A stretch of DNA of 64,000 nucleotides, taken from the NCBI GenBank assembly GCA_003991915.1, contig RQTK01000338.1, forward strand, positions 60,742 to 124,741. The letters run 5' to 3'. The stretch is from Elysia chlorotica (Eukaryota > Mollusca > Gastropoda > Plakobranchidae). Position 1 is the stretch's first letter. Every line of letters starts with the position of its first letter. Shown in pieces: positions 14,301 through 25,915 of this stretch. The notes beneath the pieces are model-generated. The model saw nothing but the letters and a program-made list of their open reading frames with translations. It was not told where the DNA came from and did no database searches. Both the position numbers and the translations under genes were made by a program.

Positions 14301-17300
14301 TCTGTATGAGGGTCTGCTTTTAGCAAAAAAGTGATCAAGATAATGTTGCTATGGAAGGGTCTGTACCCCCCAAACATATAAGTCACCCTCCAATAGTCTG
14401 AATCTTGCTATCTCTTAGATTTGTGACTGTACATTCTTATATATTAACATATTGGAATTTGTGCCTTATACTCTTGCATCTCAAATTTCTACCAATGAAT
14501 AACATCAAAAATAATTGAAAAAAGAAAAAAAAAAGAAAAGAAAAGAAAAAACACTCTGGCATTATAAACTACACATCTTCTTCAATAACTTAAATGACAT
14601 ATAATGTTTTCAACTTTTTAAATTACTTTAGTATTATGGATAATCTATTTATTTGTATTAAAAATATTTCTGAACAAAAAAATAATGTGCATTCTACTTT
14701 TTGTGTTCTTCAATCTTGAAGTTTGTTCAAATAAACATGACGGTAATCCTCTAAATAAATATTCAAATCTCCAAGTAAATTTCAAGGGCTAGAAACTATG
14801 GCAGTGACTGGAATTTATTTAAGACAAATTTGAAGCAGGACCCACCAGAGACTTCTGATGCACAACTAATCCAAACAGACACATCCTGCTTTCTCACCAT
14901 AGACTATTATGAACATAGAAATCAAATGAGTTGAGACCTCCCACCAAAGCTTTATATAATCTATTCTATTTCCAATCATCATCGCATATCTATATTCTGA
15001 TATTACTTGTATTAGCAAACAGAAGGTGTGACCTTACCTTGACACACCAAACTTGGGGAACTCAATGTTGTTCTTGATAAAAACTGTGAAGTTTCCAGCA
15101 TCTTGAAGTACCGGCTCCTTTAAACTTTTCAGCCTACAGGAAACACATTGCACAATAAATGCATGTTTACTGGAGGCCTATACATGCTGGCATATATAAA
15201 GTGGAAACCCACTAATTCCTAATTCAAATTGCTTGGGATTAGATCAAAAGTTGAAATTAAAAGAATTCAAATTAAAAATTAAATAAAGGGGGCATACCTG
15301 AACCACTAAAGTATAAAAAGAATATATAGACAGTCGAAAAATGCACTTTTGGGATTTTCCTATCATTTTCTTTCAACAGTTACATTTTCCCTGCCCTATT
15401 TCTTCTCAAGGCAGATCTTAGTCAGAGTTAAGCAGTGAATGCTGCTTAACAGGTAGCAGTAGGCTTTTCGTGAAAATGACCCAACAATGATTTCACTTTG
15501 TGGGATTAGAACCCTCCGCTTGTAGATGCAGCGGCACCAAATCATCTTGCCACCTAAAGCAAGTATGGTTTACACCACTAGACCACTATGCTCCTTAAAA
15601 AAGTACTTTTGTGGCTAGGGTACTTACTATGTCTCTTTACGTGACTTGCTATCTTGATTGGGAAAATCCAAGGTGCAATCATTGTTAGGCCATTTTCACT
15701 AAAAGCCTACTTATACCACAGTGGAAAAATACCTAAAAATTCCATATCTAGCCTACTTATGATTAATCCTGTGGTCTGGCTCTCCTAAAAATTTAACAGA
15801 TCGCAGTTTTGTTTGCCTATTGGTGGTGCAAGCTGCATATTGGAAACTAAAACCAGAGGAGAAAAAATTACCTATCCTCTCGCTAAAAATTTTACGAATA
15901 ATTTGAATTATCATACTTCATTTTTGGAGGTTTCCACAGTACCTTTTATGTATAAATTGCTATTCATTTTGTTGTTGTTGTTTTTTTTTTTTTTGTTTTT
16001 TTCAAGACACTTTGACTAGTTTCTAAGATATCACATATTTGGTGCACACAACAAGTCTTAAATATCAATTATTTTTACAAACCTATGTCACATTTTAAGC
16101 CTAAAATTTTTTTTTTAATTCTTGTTAATGTATTTCACCCTAAAATGGTAAAATGCCTTGTAAATGGATAAACTTCAAAAAATGTCTTCTTGATAAAATG
16201 AATGGAAACGAGTAGATAACACAGCTTTTATTCAAAACTTCAATCATATTAATTCGTTCTCCAGTCAAACTTTGTTCAATAAAGGACCTTATAATTAAAT
16301 TGTTGTCTATATTATTATTCTCTTTAAAACATTTTATATGCCTAAAATAAAAAATTTGAAATAAAGTGATATCCAACACTTTCTGTATCTAACAAAAATC
16401 ATATTTTGTGCAAAATTTGGTTGGGGATACTCACACATCAACATTTTCTACAGGGCACCATCCATAAATCTGGCACACTTTGGTGCCATTGTATTTTGGA
16501 AAATCAGAATCCACACATTTTCCTGTAATGGGACCTGTACAAATAAAAATAAACAAAAACACAAAACTCTTAATGATAATCATGGTACCCAAAGTCAGAA
16601 TCAAAAGCACAACACTATGATTACTAACTAAGAGCCTAAAGGATGCATTTCTTTCATTACGGAATTAAGGAAGCATAATTTATCTACAAGATTGGGGGGG
16701 GGGGGGGGGGGGGGGGGGCTAGAGTAGTGTTGATCTGTGGTTTAACGTCCAACATCAGCACTATATAGGCTATATGGGGGCCTAGAAAGCCAATAAAACA
16801 TTATGATATACAATAAAAATTGATACAAACAATAATCAACTGTTTAAGATGCTTGTTTATTTCTTTGACCCCTCAGATTTTTAAGTTATGAGACTAATCT
16901 TTTTTCAAAACCTTAACATATCTTCCCCCTAAACACAAAGTAGCTTAAGCCACACTAGAGTAGACGATGAGTTTAAAATAAGACTCAAGTAATTTTGTCC
17001 TGGACCGAGATACAACTCTCACGATACATTAAATAAAAATCATAACTGCTACGCTTCAGTTGACGGTATGCAACTTTTTTTATGATGCTCGCGTAGTTAA
17101 GTTAAGCTATGCAAAGCTCGGCATTTATGCTGACCCCCCATGACCTTCAGACACAACCCCAAACAATACACACACATAAATACACTCTTTTGTACGTGCA
17201 GCTACATAAGATCTAGGCCTTTCAAAAATATTTTATAAGTTTATATAGCCTAAGTTTCCAGGAGAATTCCATACAGAAATAAATGGACTAGCTACGGTTT

Positions 17301-17655
17301 GAATCGCCAAGCTCCTGTTCACAGAACCAAGCACAACAAACTGGGCTCTCAGCCCCACCACTAGATAGTAAAGGAAACATGCCACTTCATCCGATTTTTA
17401 TCTTACTCACCATTTCCCTTCAGAGAAGACTTTCCTTTGAGACCTTCGCAGTAAGCATCAGAGTCACACTGTATGCCATCTATGGTTGGATCCTACACAC
17501 AGAGATCAGATGATCTGTCCATCTGTCTTTGTCTTCTTTGTCTTGACTGTCTCTCTGACTCTCTGTCTGTATGTCTTTGTCTCCCTCTCCCTCTGTTTGT
17601 CTGTCTCTGCCTGTCTGTTGTCTTGTCTCTGTCTGTCTTCTGTCTGTCTGTTGTT

Positions 17656-17700
<45 letters not shown>

Positions 17701-20700
17701 CTCTCCCTCTCTCTCCCCCTCCCTCCCTTTCCATCTGATCTCTGTGTGTAGGATCCGGTGGGAGGGGGGGAGTGAATATATATGTGTGAGTGTATATTAG
17801 TATATTAAACTCAGATAAAACTTGACAAGATTAAGCAGCACAAAATTTCATCTGTCTATTAAAGTTCAATATTCAAGTTCAATTTGTTTTGTAAAGTGTG
17901 TTTATTAGTCAGGTGTTGAGCACGCAAGAGATCTTTAGGATAATTAACAAATGTTTGAGTTTATTGCTTAGCGACTAACATCTGAAATATGTATGTGCTG
18001 CCACAGAGACAGTTAGGGGATACCACAGGCACATTATACTGACACCAACCCAGTCAGTGGGGGACAATATTTGGCAAATGAATTTTTTGTACCAAACAAA
18101 GGTTTCAAACCAAAGACCTCCTGATTGGGAGACCATTGTTGTACTTCTTGTGACATTCCATTTATTAATATGTATACATGAATGTGTACCTTAGGGCTAA
18201 CGTACAACGCTTACCTCAGGACAAGTTGTCTGCGTCTGGCTTGGAGTGACCACCACATTTGTCATCACAAAGAATGCATTGCTCTCCTAAAAAGTTAATT
18301 AAAAAGGGGATGCAATTTTTAAGCGTTATTATGTGAGAGACATGCATAGAGATCAATTTTAATGTTGATTGGAGGAAGCAGAAGTTTTTCACGTATTGGA
18401 TGATGATCAAGACCTAGATCTAGACCTATAGCCAAGCAAAAATTTATCAATAAATTAAACTTTGTAAGCAGTTTAAGTGTTACTTTTGAAGCCTATGAGA
18501 TATCGAGTTGATAAAGCATGATGTACTAGACATGCCATGTACGACAAACCCAGCTGGAAATCATGACATACTATACACGGCATCATTTACGACACAAAAA
18601 GGTTAATGTTGACTTATCATTTATATGTAGAATGGTTTTGCTTAATTAAACATTATTCTCTATTAATTTGAAAAGGTAAAAGGGATACTTTTGGTAAGTT
18701 TATTTACTCAAAATGTTATAATATGTAACAACAACAAAAGTACTTTTCACTGAAGATTTGTATTATTAATAAATCATGTAGATTCTACTTGTTTATGTTT
18801 TAAAAAAATAATAAAATATCAATATCATGATACCACCAAGAATAATCGAAGCGGTGTGCAAATGACAATCAATAACATTATTGATTACTGTTTATTTACA
18901 ATAAGTGTAAATTTCACTTACTTGTGGTGGTACAACATAATCTGCAACATCCCAAGTCCTAACCCCTAAGGAAGGAATGTCACTGTAGTTGGAGAAAACA
19001 ATTCCTTTAAGTTTGGTGGTGACAGCACTTTGAACTTTGTCTGTGTCTTGATAGCCTTTCCTATAAACGATAACAAACCTAAAGAAAAGAGAAAGAAACA
19101 TTTTTATATAGATGATTGAATGTCATAGTAAAAAAAAAACATATTCGTTGGACAAACCCATCTTCTTTGTCAGGCCCTTTTCAATCTCCCTCGTAGTTTA
19201 ATGTCTTTTAATTATTCCTGACTTGAGTTTACAAGGAGGATCCTATACTCCAATAGGTCCCATAACAATTGTTCACATGCACCTCCACAGTTGAGTTGAG
19301 TTGGTTGCTTATTGTCCAAGACCAGCACTGTTTAGGCTATTGCGGACAGGCTCCAAGACTAACATCTGGCTATTTTACGTGCTGCCATATACAAGACAGT
19401 GCGGGGAGACCAAGACTGTCTCATCCGGTCACACTATACTTACACCGACCCAATAAGTAGGGAACAAAATTGGAAAATACATTTTTGACCGATCACAGGT
19501 TTCAAACCAGGGACCTCCTCAAAGGGAGACCAACACTCTACCACTTGCACCAGTTCTAGCTCTACACAGAGACGAAGCTGGGAAAAGAGGACTTTTGTCT
19601 CAGCCAGTCACAGTTTACTAAAGCAGATCCAACAAGTACGGAACCACTTTATGTGCTGCTCAAGGGACAGTACTAGGGACGTCTTGATTGAAATCACACA
19701 CTCTACTAGGTCCCACTGATTTTCTTTGAACACCTTCCCCCCTGGTGGTGTTTAGTCCCCATGTATAAAGATGGTTGGACCAATAATGTAGGGGAAGATC
19801 GTGATGAAAGCCATGCTTAGACTGATTTATATAGAGGTGTCAAATGCCGCCCCACCAAGACATAAAGACAGACAGACAGACACGCACTGATGTGAAACAG
19901 ACGCTGATCACATTGCATGTTGAATTCAGGTCTGTTCTGTTTGTGTGACTGTGAGCTGGTAATTTCAACTGGCTCACTTTTACACTGAATTGAGTTTATT
20001 TGTATAGTAGGTCGAGACTGTAACTGCTGGTGCTTTGCTTGAAAATCTTTGATCATTACCGCCTCACGATAGCTCCAACTGTCATGGCCCACGTTCTCAA
20101 GCAGCAGGTGCCCAAAAACCTGGTCTGATATTTTTCTAGAAATTTGTGGGATCTAGATATAATTAAATTTCAATAAAATTAGCATTGGCTTAGTATAGGT
20201 TAAAGATAGCTCAGTTTCCAGTGTTCAGGACTGAGAAGCAGGAGGTCCAAGGTTCAAATCTTCAGTGTCGTCCCCTTTTTTCCGCCCACCTCTGTAGGAA
20301 ACCTATGGGATATATATCTTTGAAGATTTGGATTTTTAGCAATATAAGGTGCCAGATATCTCTAGCATTAGTGCTCTGGATTGACTAGTAGGAGATCAAA
20401 GGTTCAACCCTCAGCTGATATAATTTCCATTTCTGTATTGTAGAACTTTCAATTGGGGCTACAATGTTTCTAAACGCATCACCCTTTCAGCCAAGAGACG
20501 CACATAAGTAATGTTGTTCCTTGTCAAAAAGGATTCAAACTGAAACATACCACACCCACAGCTATTTAAAATTAAATAAGTTTAATTGTGATTACCTGCA
20601 AGAAAGAAAGTAATAACAAGCTTCTCCTTTATTCCTCCCACACGATTAGTAATAAACAATTTGTAAAAAGCATGTAAAAACAAACTAGATCTAGATTTCT

Positions 20701-21220
20701 AGATCTAGGAGAGCCTTATTTGACAGTACCAAAGAATTTGATTTGAACAAAAAGACAAATTGTATTGCCTATTATTATAATAACAAAATTTGGACAGACT
20801 AGCGTGCTATTGGTCTATATCTAGAGGAAGAAAATCTATTATTGTGGGTGTAGGCACTGATGTCATAGCATTTTATAAGTGAACAAAGGATAAATCTAGA
20901 CATTTATATAATTTAAAACATTATTATTTAAAACATCTAGACGATTTAGTGTATTAGAGAGTGGAATAAAATGTATAATTTCATTTCTAAATTATATTAT
21001 ATGACAGGTCAATCTGTATAGGTCTACACGTCCGTGCACAACTGTTGGCCCTCACATTTTCCTGGAATTAGCCATGTTCTTACCCAATGATGTAGCCAAT
21101 GATCGTCAGTTGTATCAGTCGGTTTATAAGACCAACTTTTTTACTCCTGATGTGAGCTATTCTTGGTGTGTCATATTCAAAAAACACAGAAACTGCACTT
21201 CTTACAACACTCGAAGACAT
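7030..21220 (-). CDS. P2RX: P2X purinoceptor (ATP-gated cation channel), P2X4-like, complete
   Basis: P2X subunits form trimeric ATP-gated cation channels in the plasma membrane. Exons in transcript order: 21220-21084, 19078-18922, 18286-18215, 17492-17411, 16534-16435, 15133-15038, 13920-13773 or 13577-13427 (alternatives), 12580-12450, 11668-11497, 10528-10427, optionally 8800-8774, then 7140-7030. All borders are GT/AG and every phase fits. The product is 435 aa (436 with the second exon 7, 9 more with the optional exon). Visible family marks: EYDTPR near residue 18, TM1 about 30-50, the ATP-contact lysines in TKLKG (68, 70), NFT (Thr199), NFR (306-308) and AGKF (Lys346), ten ectodomain cysteines, TM2 in exons 9-10 ([10 protein letters not shown]), and the trafficking motif YREKK after TM2. 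The subtype is unsure: invertebrate P2X genes do not map one-to-one on vertebrate subtypes. Introns hold SINEs and microsatellites. Confidence 0.95.
8774..8800 (-). CDS. P2RX: Candidate 27-nt optional exon in the P2X C-terminal tail
   Basis: The sequence reads VLNEEDDPE, bounded by 'ttccag' and a perfect 'gtaagt' donor. It is phase 0 on both sides, so it can be added between exon 10 (ending DAFE) and the last exon (starting VLKEDSE) without shifting the frame. Its start VLNEED resembles the start VLKED of the last exon, so it may be an old exon duplication. If read past the donor the frame continues for about 28 more residues, which leaves a longer terminal exon possible. Confidence 0.6.
9712..9783. 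repeat. (CT)n microsatellite
   Basis: A long CT run with flanking CTAT units in the P2X intron between exon 10 and the tail exons. The Leu/Ser- and Glu/Arg-rich open frames across it are low-complexity artefacts. Confidence 0.9.
11155..11372. repeat. (ATT)n/(GTT)n microsatellite in a P2X intron
   Basis: Interrupted ATT units, a pure GTT block in the middle, then ATT again. It lies about 125 bp past the donor of P2X exon 9 and gives meaningless poly-Ile/Val/Asn frames. Confidence 0.9.
13427..13577 (-). CDS. P2RX: P2X alternative exon 7b
   Basis: 151 nt with the same entry and exit phases as exon 7a. It codes 51 residues from RRNIFDT to FNDLTSQ and keeps both cysteines (SCRW, KFCPIF). About 22 of 50 positions match exon 7a, including the block RDKFCPIF. 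Acceptor 'atttcag', donor 'gtagggg'. Using both copies gives a stop after four codons of 7b (GCG GAA CAT TTT TGA); skipping both gives a stop after AGG GAG GAG. Only one copy at a time yields a full channel. Confidence 0.9.
13773..13920 (-). CDS. P2RX: P2X alternative exon 7a
   Basis: 148 nt, entered in phase 2 and left in phase 0. It codes 50 residues beginning RRNLPEN and ending FKDIAAE, with the cysteine pair KCQ...KFCPIF that corresponds to the dorsal-fin disulfide of P2X structures. Acceptor 'gctag', donor 'gtactt'. It is a paralogue of the exon 195 bp downstream; see exon 7b. Confidence 0.9.
15350..15605 (-). repeat. tRNA-derived SINE, second family
   Basis: Read on the - strand from about 15600: a tRNA-like head with an A-box-like TAGTGGTCTAGTGG and a B-box-like GGTTCTAATCCC, then a body with GTCATTTTCACG. 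Part of the body recurs inverted at about 15675-15720 ('ccattttcactaaaagcc'). Lies in a P2X intron. Confidence 0.55.
16694..16718. repeat. Poly-G tract of 25 bases
   Basis: An uninterrupted run of 25 G, 160 bp upstream of P2X exon 5 on the transcript side (the pre-mRNA carries poly-C). Immediately followed by a SINE fragment. Confidence 0.95.
16738..16800 (-). repeat. SINE fragment (tail part of the main family)
   Basis: Matches 'ggtttaacgtccaacatcag' and 'ctatataggctat', the tail end of the abundant tRNA-derived SINE, which runs on the - strand in most copies here. Confidence 0.7.
17488..17756. repeat. 25-bp inverted repeat enclosing a TGTC/CT microsatellite
   Basis: Left arm 17488-17512 (starts GGATCCTACACAC) and right arm 17732-17756 (ends GTGTGTAGGATCC) are perfect reverse complements over 25 bp. 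Between them lie TGTC and CT repeats. The left arm contains the acceptor AG and first bases of P2X exon 4; the right arm repeats that acceptor on the opposite strand. Confidence 0.9.
17972..18157 (-). repeat. Main-family SINE copy, degraded
   Basis: Recognised by the 'gctgccaca', 'cacattatactgacacc' and 'gacctcctgattgggagacc' segments, with the tRNA-like head at the right end. Lies in the P2X intron between exons 3 and 4. Confidence 0.75.
19289..19558 (-). repeat. Main-family tRNA-derived SINE, near full length
   Basis: Runs from the tail ('gttggttgcttattgtccaa') through 'gtgctgcca' and 'cacactatacttacaccgac' to a tRNA-like head; read on the - strand the head has GGTTTGAAACC as B box. A second, worse-preserved copy follows to about 19715. 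Both lie in P2X intron 1. Confidence 0.8.
20197..20420 (+). repeat. Two tRNA-like SINE heads in tandem
   Basis: About 20197-20270 shows TAGCTCAGTTTCC (A-box-like) and AGGTTCAAATCTT (B-box-like); about 20356-20420 shows TTAGTGCTCTGGATTGAC and AAGGTTCAACCCT. A similar head is at 30661-30745. They look like fragments of a plus-oriented SINE family. Not functional tRNAs: no clover-leaf could be drawn. Confidence 0.5.
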
Positions 21221-22296
21221 TTTTAATTTCTAACTAATGAATTCTTTTCGTCTTGGTCTTGCGACGATCAGTCGTTCACGCTAACCTAAAGTGAAAGACG
21301 GTTGTCATTATTTTACAAAACCTCACCCTGTCGCCAACTGAAAATCAACAATAAGTCACATGACGGTGACTCCCAGAAAATAAAACTCAGCGGTTCTCAA
21401 ATTAAAGTCAAGTATACATTTATGCCATTATTATTATAATCATAATAATTATATTTAAGTGTGAAATGGTTGTTTTTCCTTCAAAAGCTTCAGGTTTATA
21501 TTTAGACGTTTTGCGTGAGATAGTGATTACAGATTGTGTGTGTGTGTGTGTGTTGTGCTTACTGGTGCTATTTGTTTTGTTCTTGTCTTTGTTTTGTGTG
21601 TGTGTGTGTGTGGATGGGTGGTGGTGGTTCTTTTTTGTTGTTGTAATTGTTCTGAGGGGTTGTTTGTTTGTTGAGATGCTACAGCATTGAGATATTTCTT
21701 TCCTTTTTGTCGCTATCTATTGGATCAGGGGGATTTTCCTTCCTGTTTAAAATCTGATTTTATAAGCCACTCTTGAACTCTTTTTCTTTCTTTCTTTTTT
21801 TTTTCTTTTTCTTTTTAATGCGTTGTCACCAACTTGTCACCCTTTGCTTAATGTTATATCGTGTCTCTCTGTGTTTTTTCCCCTCCAATCTCTCTTCGCC
21901 TGTTTCACCTTCCTAGTACGTGTAACTGAAGAACCCCTTCTCCACCTTCCGTAACTTTTCAAATCCCTTCTCGGCACCTGCTCATTGGGGTTGTACGAAG
22001 TAGACCAAAGAAGGTTGTGCGCCGTCCGTTCCAATCATAAAAAATGTAATATTATTACCTGCTGTGATTGCTGTATTGCATAGCTATATTGCTTGTCTTT
22101 CCTGACACGGACATTTTTTTTTTTTGTTCTCTTTAAGGCCATTGGGGTAAAGTGGTATGCATAAAATTGTTGGTGAGAAATATTTTTGTTTTACTGTGGC
22201 TACTTTATAATGGCTGATGCCTAGACTTCATTTTCATTAGTTCTCCGTCCTGTTCGATTTCAGAAGAACCTTATCTAAAGTTTAAATGCTTGTTTA

Positions 22297-22354
<58 letters not shown>

Positions 22355-22366
22355 GATGATGATGTT
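22297..22366. repeat. (GTT)n microsatellite
   Basis: About 20 GTT units followed by GATGATGATG; the poly-Val, Leu and Asn frames across it are artefacts. Confidence 0.9.
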
Positions 22367-23574
22367 GTTATCGTCCTTAATGATCTCGGGAAGAGTGGCC
22401 GTACCATTGCAGTGTATATTTTTGTTTTTGTCAATTGTTTGTTCGTTGTTGTTTTGTTTTTTAATTTCACTATTAGCATTGATAGATGTTCTTTTAAACC
22501 AGGTGCACATCCTGAAAGTTTCCCGAGGAACTCTTTAATAAGGATGCGTTGTTGTTTTATTTCGTTCTGCAAATCCATTATTGATTAGCATGAGGTCGAA
22601 CCTCGGACCTTATACTTTCCAGCCATTTGACGCCTCTTCTGGCCATTTGGTCGTTTCCATGACTTTTAACCGAGGCATAATACAGTGATCCCTGTGAAAG
22701 TTGTATTTTTCATGGCACAATTTCATTAACATGCAGAAATAACCAACGGTCTGTATTAATACTACACACTTTGCGGCCCACGCGATGGTAACGGATAGCA
22801 TAATAATACCCCTCAAACACAGCCATGGACTCATGGAGTTCTGGTTGCTTATTGGCTTCGCAAGTATTGGACAGAGCTGTGATTGGATGCCAGTGCATAT
22901 CCCCTTACCTATCGCCTTGATTTTCGTAATCGGCCCCGGTATCATAAGGTCTCCACTGATTTCTCATCTCCACAACCCACATAACAAAGAAAGCGAACCC
23001 AGTCCGTGGGGCCAGTACAATATATGCCTATAACAATAACTTAGTCATTTTCTGTCATCATCTGTAACCTTAATTTAACCATTTTAAAGGTGCACCCAAT
23101 GGATGTAAAGTAAATTGTGGAATACCTTTATTGGGTTTGGAGAATACCAAAATTATTAGTCTCTACAATAGCCTACTGTACGTCGTTATATCCGTATTGT
23201 TGAGAGAACAGTATAACCTGCTGACTTATCTTCAACGACCACTTATCTCGAACATTATTATCTTGCCTAGATATTGTCTTGACGTCTTATTAGTTCGATA
23301 TTGCGGACTTTGCGGTACACAAGGGGATAACGGATGACATAATTATTCACGCCCTTTAGGCATGTTTTCTTAACGCTCGTTGGTTAGATAGAGCTATGTT
23401 TGGTGTAGGTTCCCTTACCCATCGTCTTCGTTTTCGTGATATCCCCTGTTGTCGCATGGCCTCCATTAATATTGGGGAAGCAATCTTCAAACAGGAGACG
23501 CTGTCTAAAGTAAAGCACATGTAATTTTTTATTCGCTTTGCACGCCTGAGGTTTCCCGAAATAGTTCTTAGAGC

Positions 23575-23730
23575 GACTATATAGGCAATATTGTGGACGG
23601 GCTCCTTGACTGGCGTCTGACAAGTTATGTTCTGCCGCACGCAAGACAGGGCGGAGATACCATGACTCCTGTCTCAGCCGATCACATTATGGTGACACCG
23701 ACCCAGAGGGCGAAATCGTTAGTCCAAAGC
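23575..23730 (-). repeat. Main-family SINE fragment
   Basis: Shows 'ctatataggcaatattgtgg', 'gacagggcggagataccatg' and 'gtctcagccgatcacatt'; the tRNA head end is missing or degraded. Confidence 0.8.
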
Positions 23731-24258
23731 TTTATTCGGAGAAGGCGAAGCTCCCTCGTAGCTTAACATTTACCGCTTCCCATGTCTTAAAAAAGCCATG
23801 TACGGCGACGAGACCCAGAACGGGATGCCTTGGACTTGGTCAATCACATTATACTGACACCAACCAAACCAATAGCGAAAAACGTGGACCTCGTACCACG
23901 GAAGCAAATGGTCTACCTAAGGAGTACTGCGTCCCATTACGATAATTATAATGTTACATATGTACCATGTCCCGACTTCTTCACGATGTGGAATCTCAAG
24001 TGTTTTCGTCGATTGGTCTCTGGTTATTTCATTTTAACATATCTCCTCTTCTTCAAGTTCCTTTGACATTGTTATCAAGGATTGGTCTGATAAAGATCAC
24101 TGTCTGTAACATTTTTTAACAAAGGCACATGAAAAATTCTTGACCCAATACCTTAGTTGTTATCAATGCAATATTGTACTATCACAAGTCTACCACTTGA
24201 AATGTTGTATTAAATGTACTTCGGCTCATTGATTGTAGCGAAATGGACGAGGAGGAAG

Positions 24259-24511
<253 letters not shown>

Positions 24512-25019
24512 GGATGGTTACATCAAATATAACTCATTAACCGATTTCAAACACCATTGCTCAGTTTTTGCTGTGTGCCAAGACTATCGAATTTAATCAG
24601 ACAAAACATTTGCTCAATTTTTGTATCTGTAATTAATTTCACAACTAATTAAGTTAATACTGCTTTAACTACGTTTACGTTTACTGCGTTCCCAAACAAA
24701 TCACAATGTAACCACGGCTTTTTGTGGAGTCAGTACAGGGCACCAGCAGCAGCTGCTGAGAATCGAACCTCGAACTTCCAACTTGTCAATTCAGTGCTAT
24801 ACCAAATTACTTGATTTCCCCCTCCCCCGACACACATACTTGCAACGCAAATGTCCAGTCCAGTTGTGCTCTTGCTCACTAGTAGAGAATCCGCGGTTCA
24901 AGTCTTAGATGACATACAACTCTGCGTACAGTAACCCTATTCTTCATATAACTAATGGCCACAACACTAACTAGAGATGACAAAGACACGTCTGGACAAG
25001 ACTATCAACTATCAAGATT

Positions 25020-25260
25020 TAGGGGGCGCGGTAGCCCTGGCGAAGACCATCAGCTTCACACACACGAGATCCGTGGCTCGAGTCCCGCTCTGATGGTTAT
25101 ATGCTTATATCGGTGTCAGTCATAGATTTATGTTAATAGCAATATGTGGTGTCATTTTTATGCAGTCGACCATATCCCGGGCCACCCCGCTCTGGGCTCC
25201 CGTTGCAGTATAGAAGCTTTCTTGCTACACGGGAGACATTAAACTAAACATAAAATTCAC
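25020..25260 (+). repeat. tRNA-derived SINE with a GAGACATTAAACTAAAC tail
   Basis: The head starts GGGGGCGCGGTAGCCCTGGC (A box) and has GGCTCGAGTCCCG (B box). The body has 'gggccaccccgctctgggct', and the tail reads 'acgggagacattaaactaaa'. The same tail string reappears at 28573, at the start of a tandem array. It abuts the 5' region of the LINE. Confidence 0.75.
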
Positions 25261-25915
25261 GGTTTGGACTTCGTCGGTGACGGGTCGTTTTTCTCTTTGT
25301 GCTCTCTGATCACGGTGTTTTTCTCAGTATTTATCGGTTTTCTTCGGGATATCTTCTAGTTTTTTTAAGATTCATATTTTGTGTATTTCATTCTCGGCAG
25401 TGTGAAGTGCTATTTACTTTTTGTTCACTGGATTATTATTTATTTAAACTATTTTCTTTCGCTGGTTAACACATGCAAGAGGGGTGAGTGCATTGTATCG
25501 CTTAGCCATTTTGTCGCTGTAAGCTTGGTCCTCTCCTTTGGGTATATTCAAGTATTCACGTATTTGGTGTTCCTTTCATCTGTTGATAGGTTATTCTTTT
25601 ATATTTCTCATTTCTTTTCCTTACTGATAACTGTAGTCTATAGGTTGCATTATTCTTTGCCACTCTATTATACGGTTTTATTAGTCTGTATCTTCTTTCC
25701 CTTGCACGATCCCGTGCCTGAGGCTTAACTACCTTCTTTCTATCTTCTTTCTCTTTCACTTCAGCACGTTTAACATTTCTTTCCTTTCTCCTCTCTAACT
25801 GTTCCTTCTTTCTTCATATTCTCTCGTTCACGTTTTCTTCACACTTGGTTGAATTTCGCTCGCAGTACAAGCTACACAACAAATATCTACTCTTAAAGCG
25901 TAATCACAGCTCGGT

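Noticed and set aside
17473-17800. Ser/Leu/Cys-rich ORFs near P2X exon 4
   Set aside because: Low-complexity TGTC/CT repeat; only the - strand exon 17411-17492 is real.
22610-22945. 111-aa ORF on the - strand
   Set aside because: Lies in a diverged repeat block with a second copy at 23300-23480; no recognisable domain.
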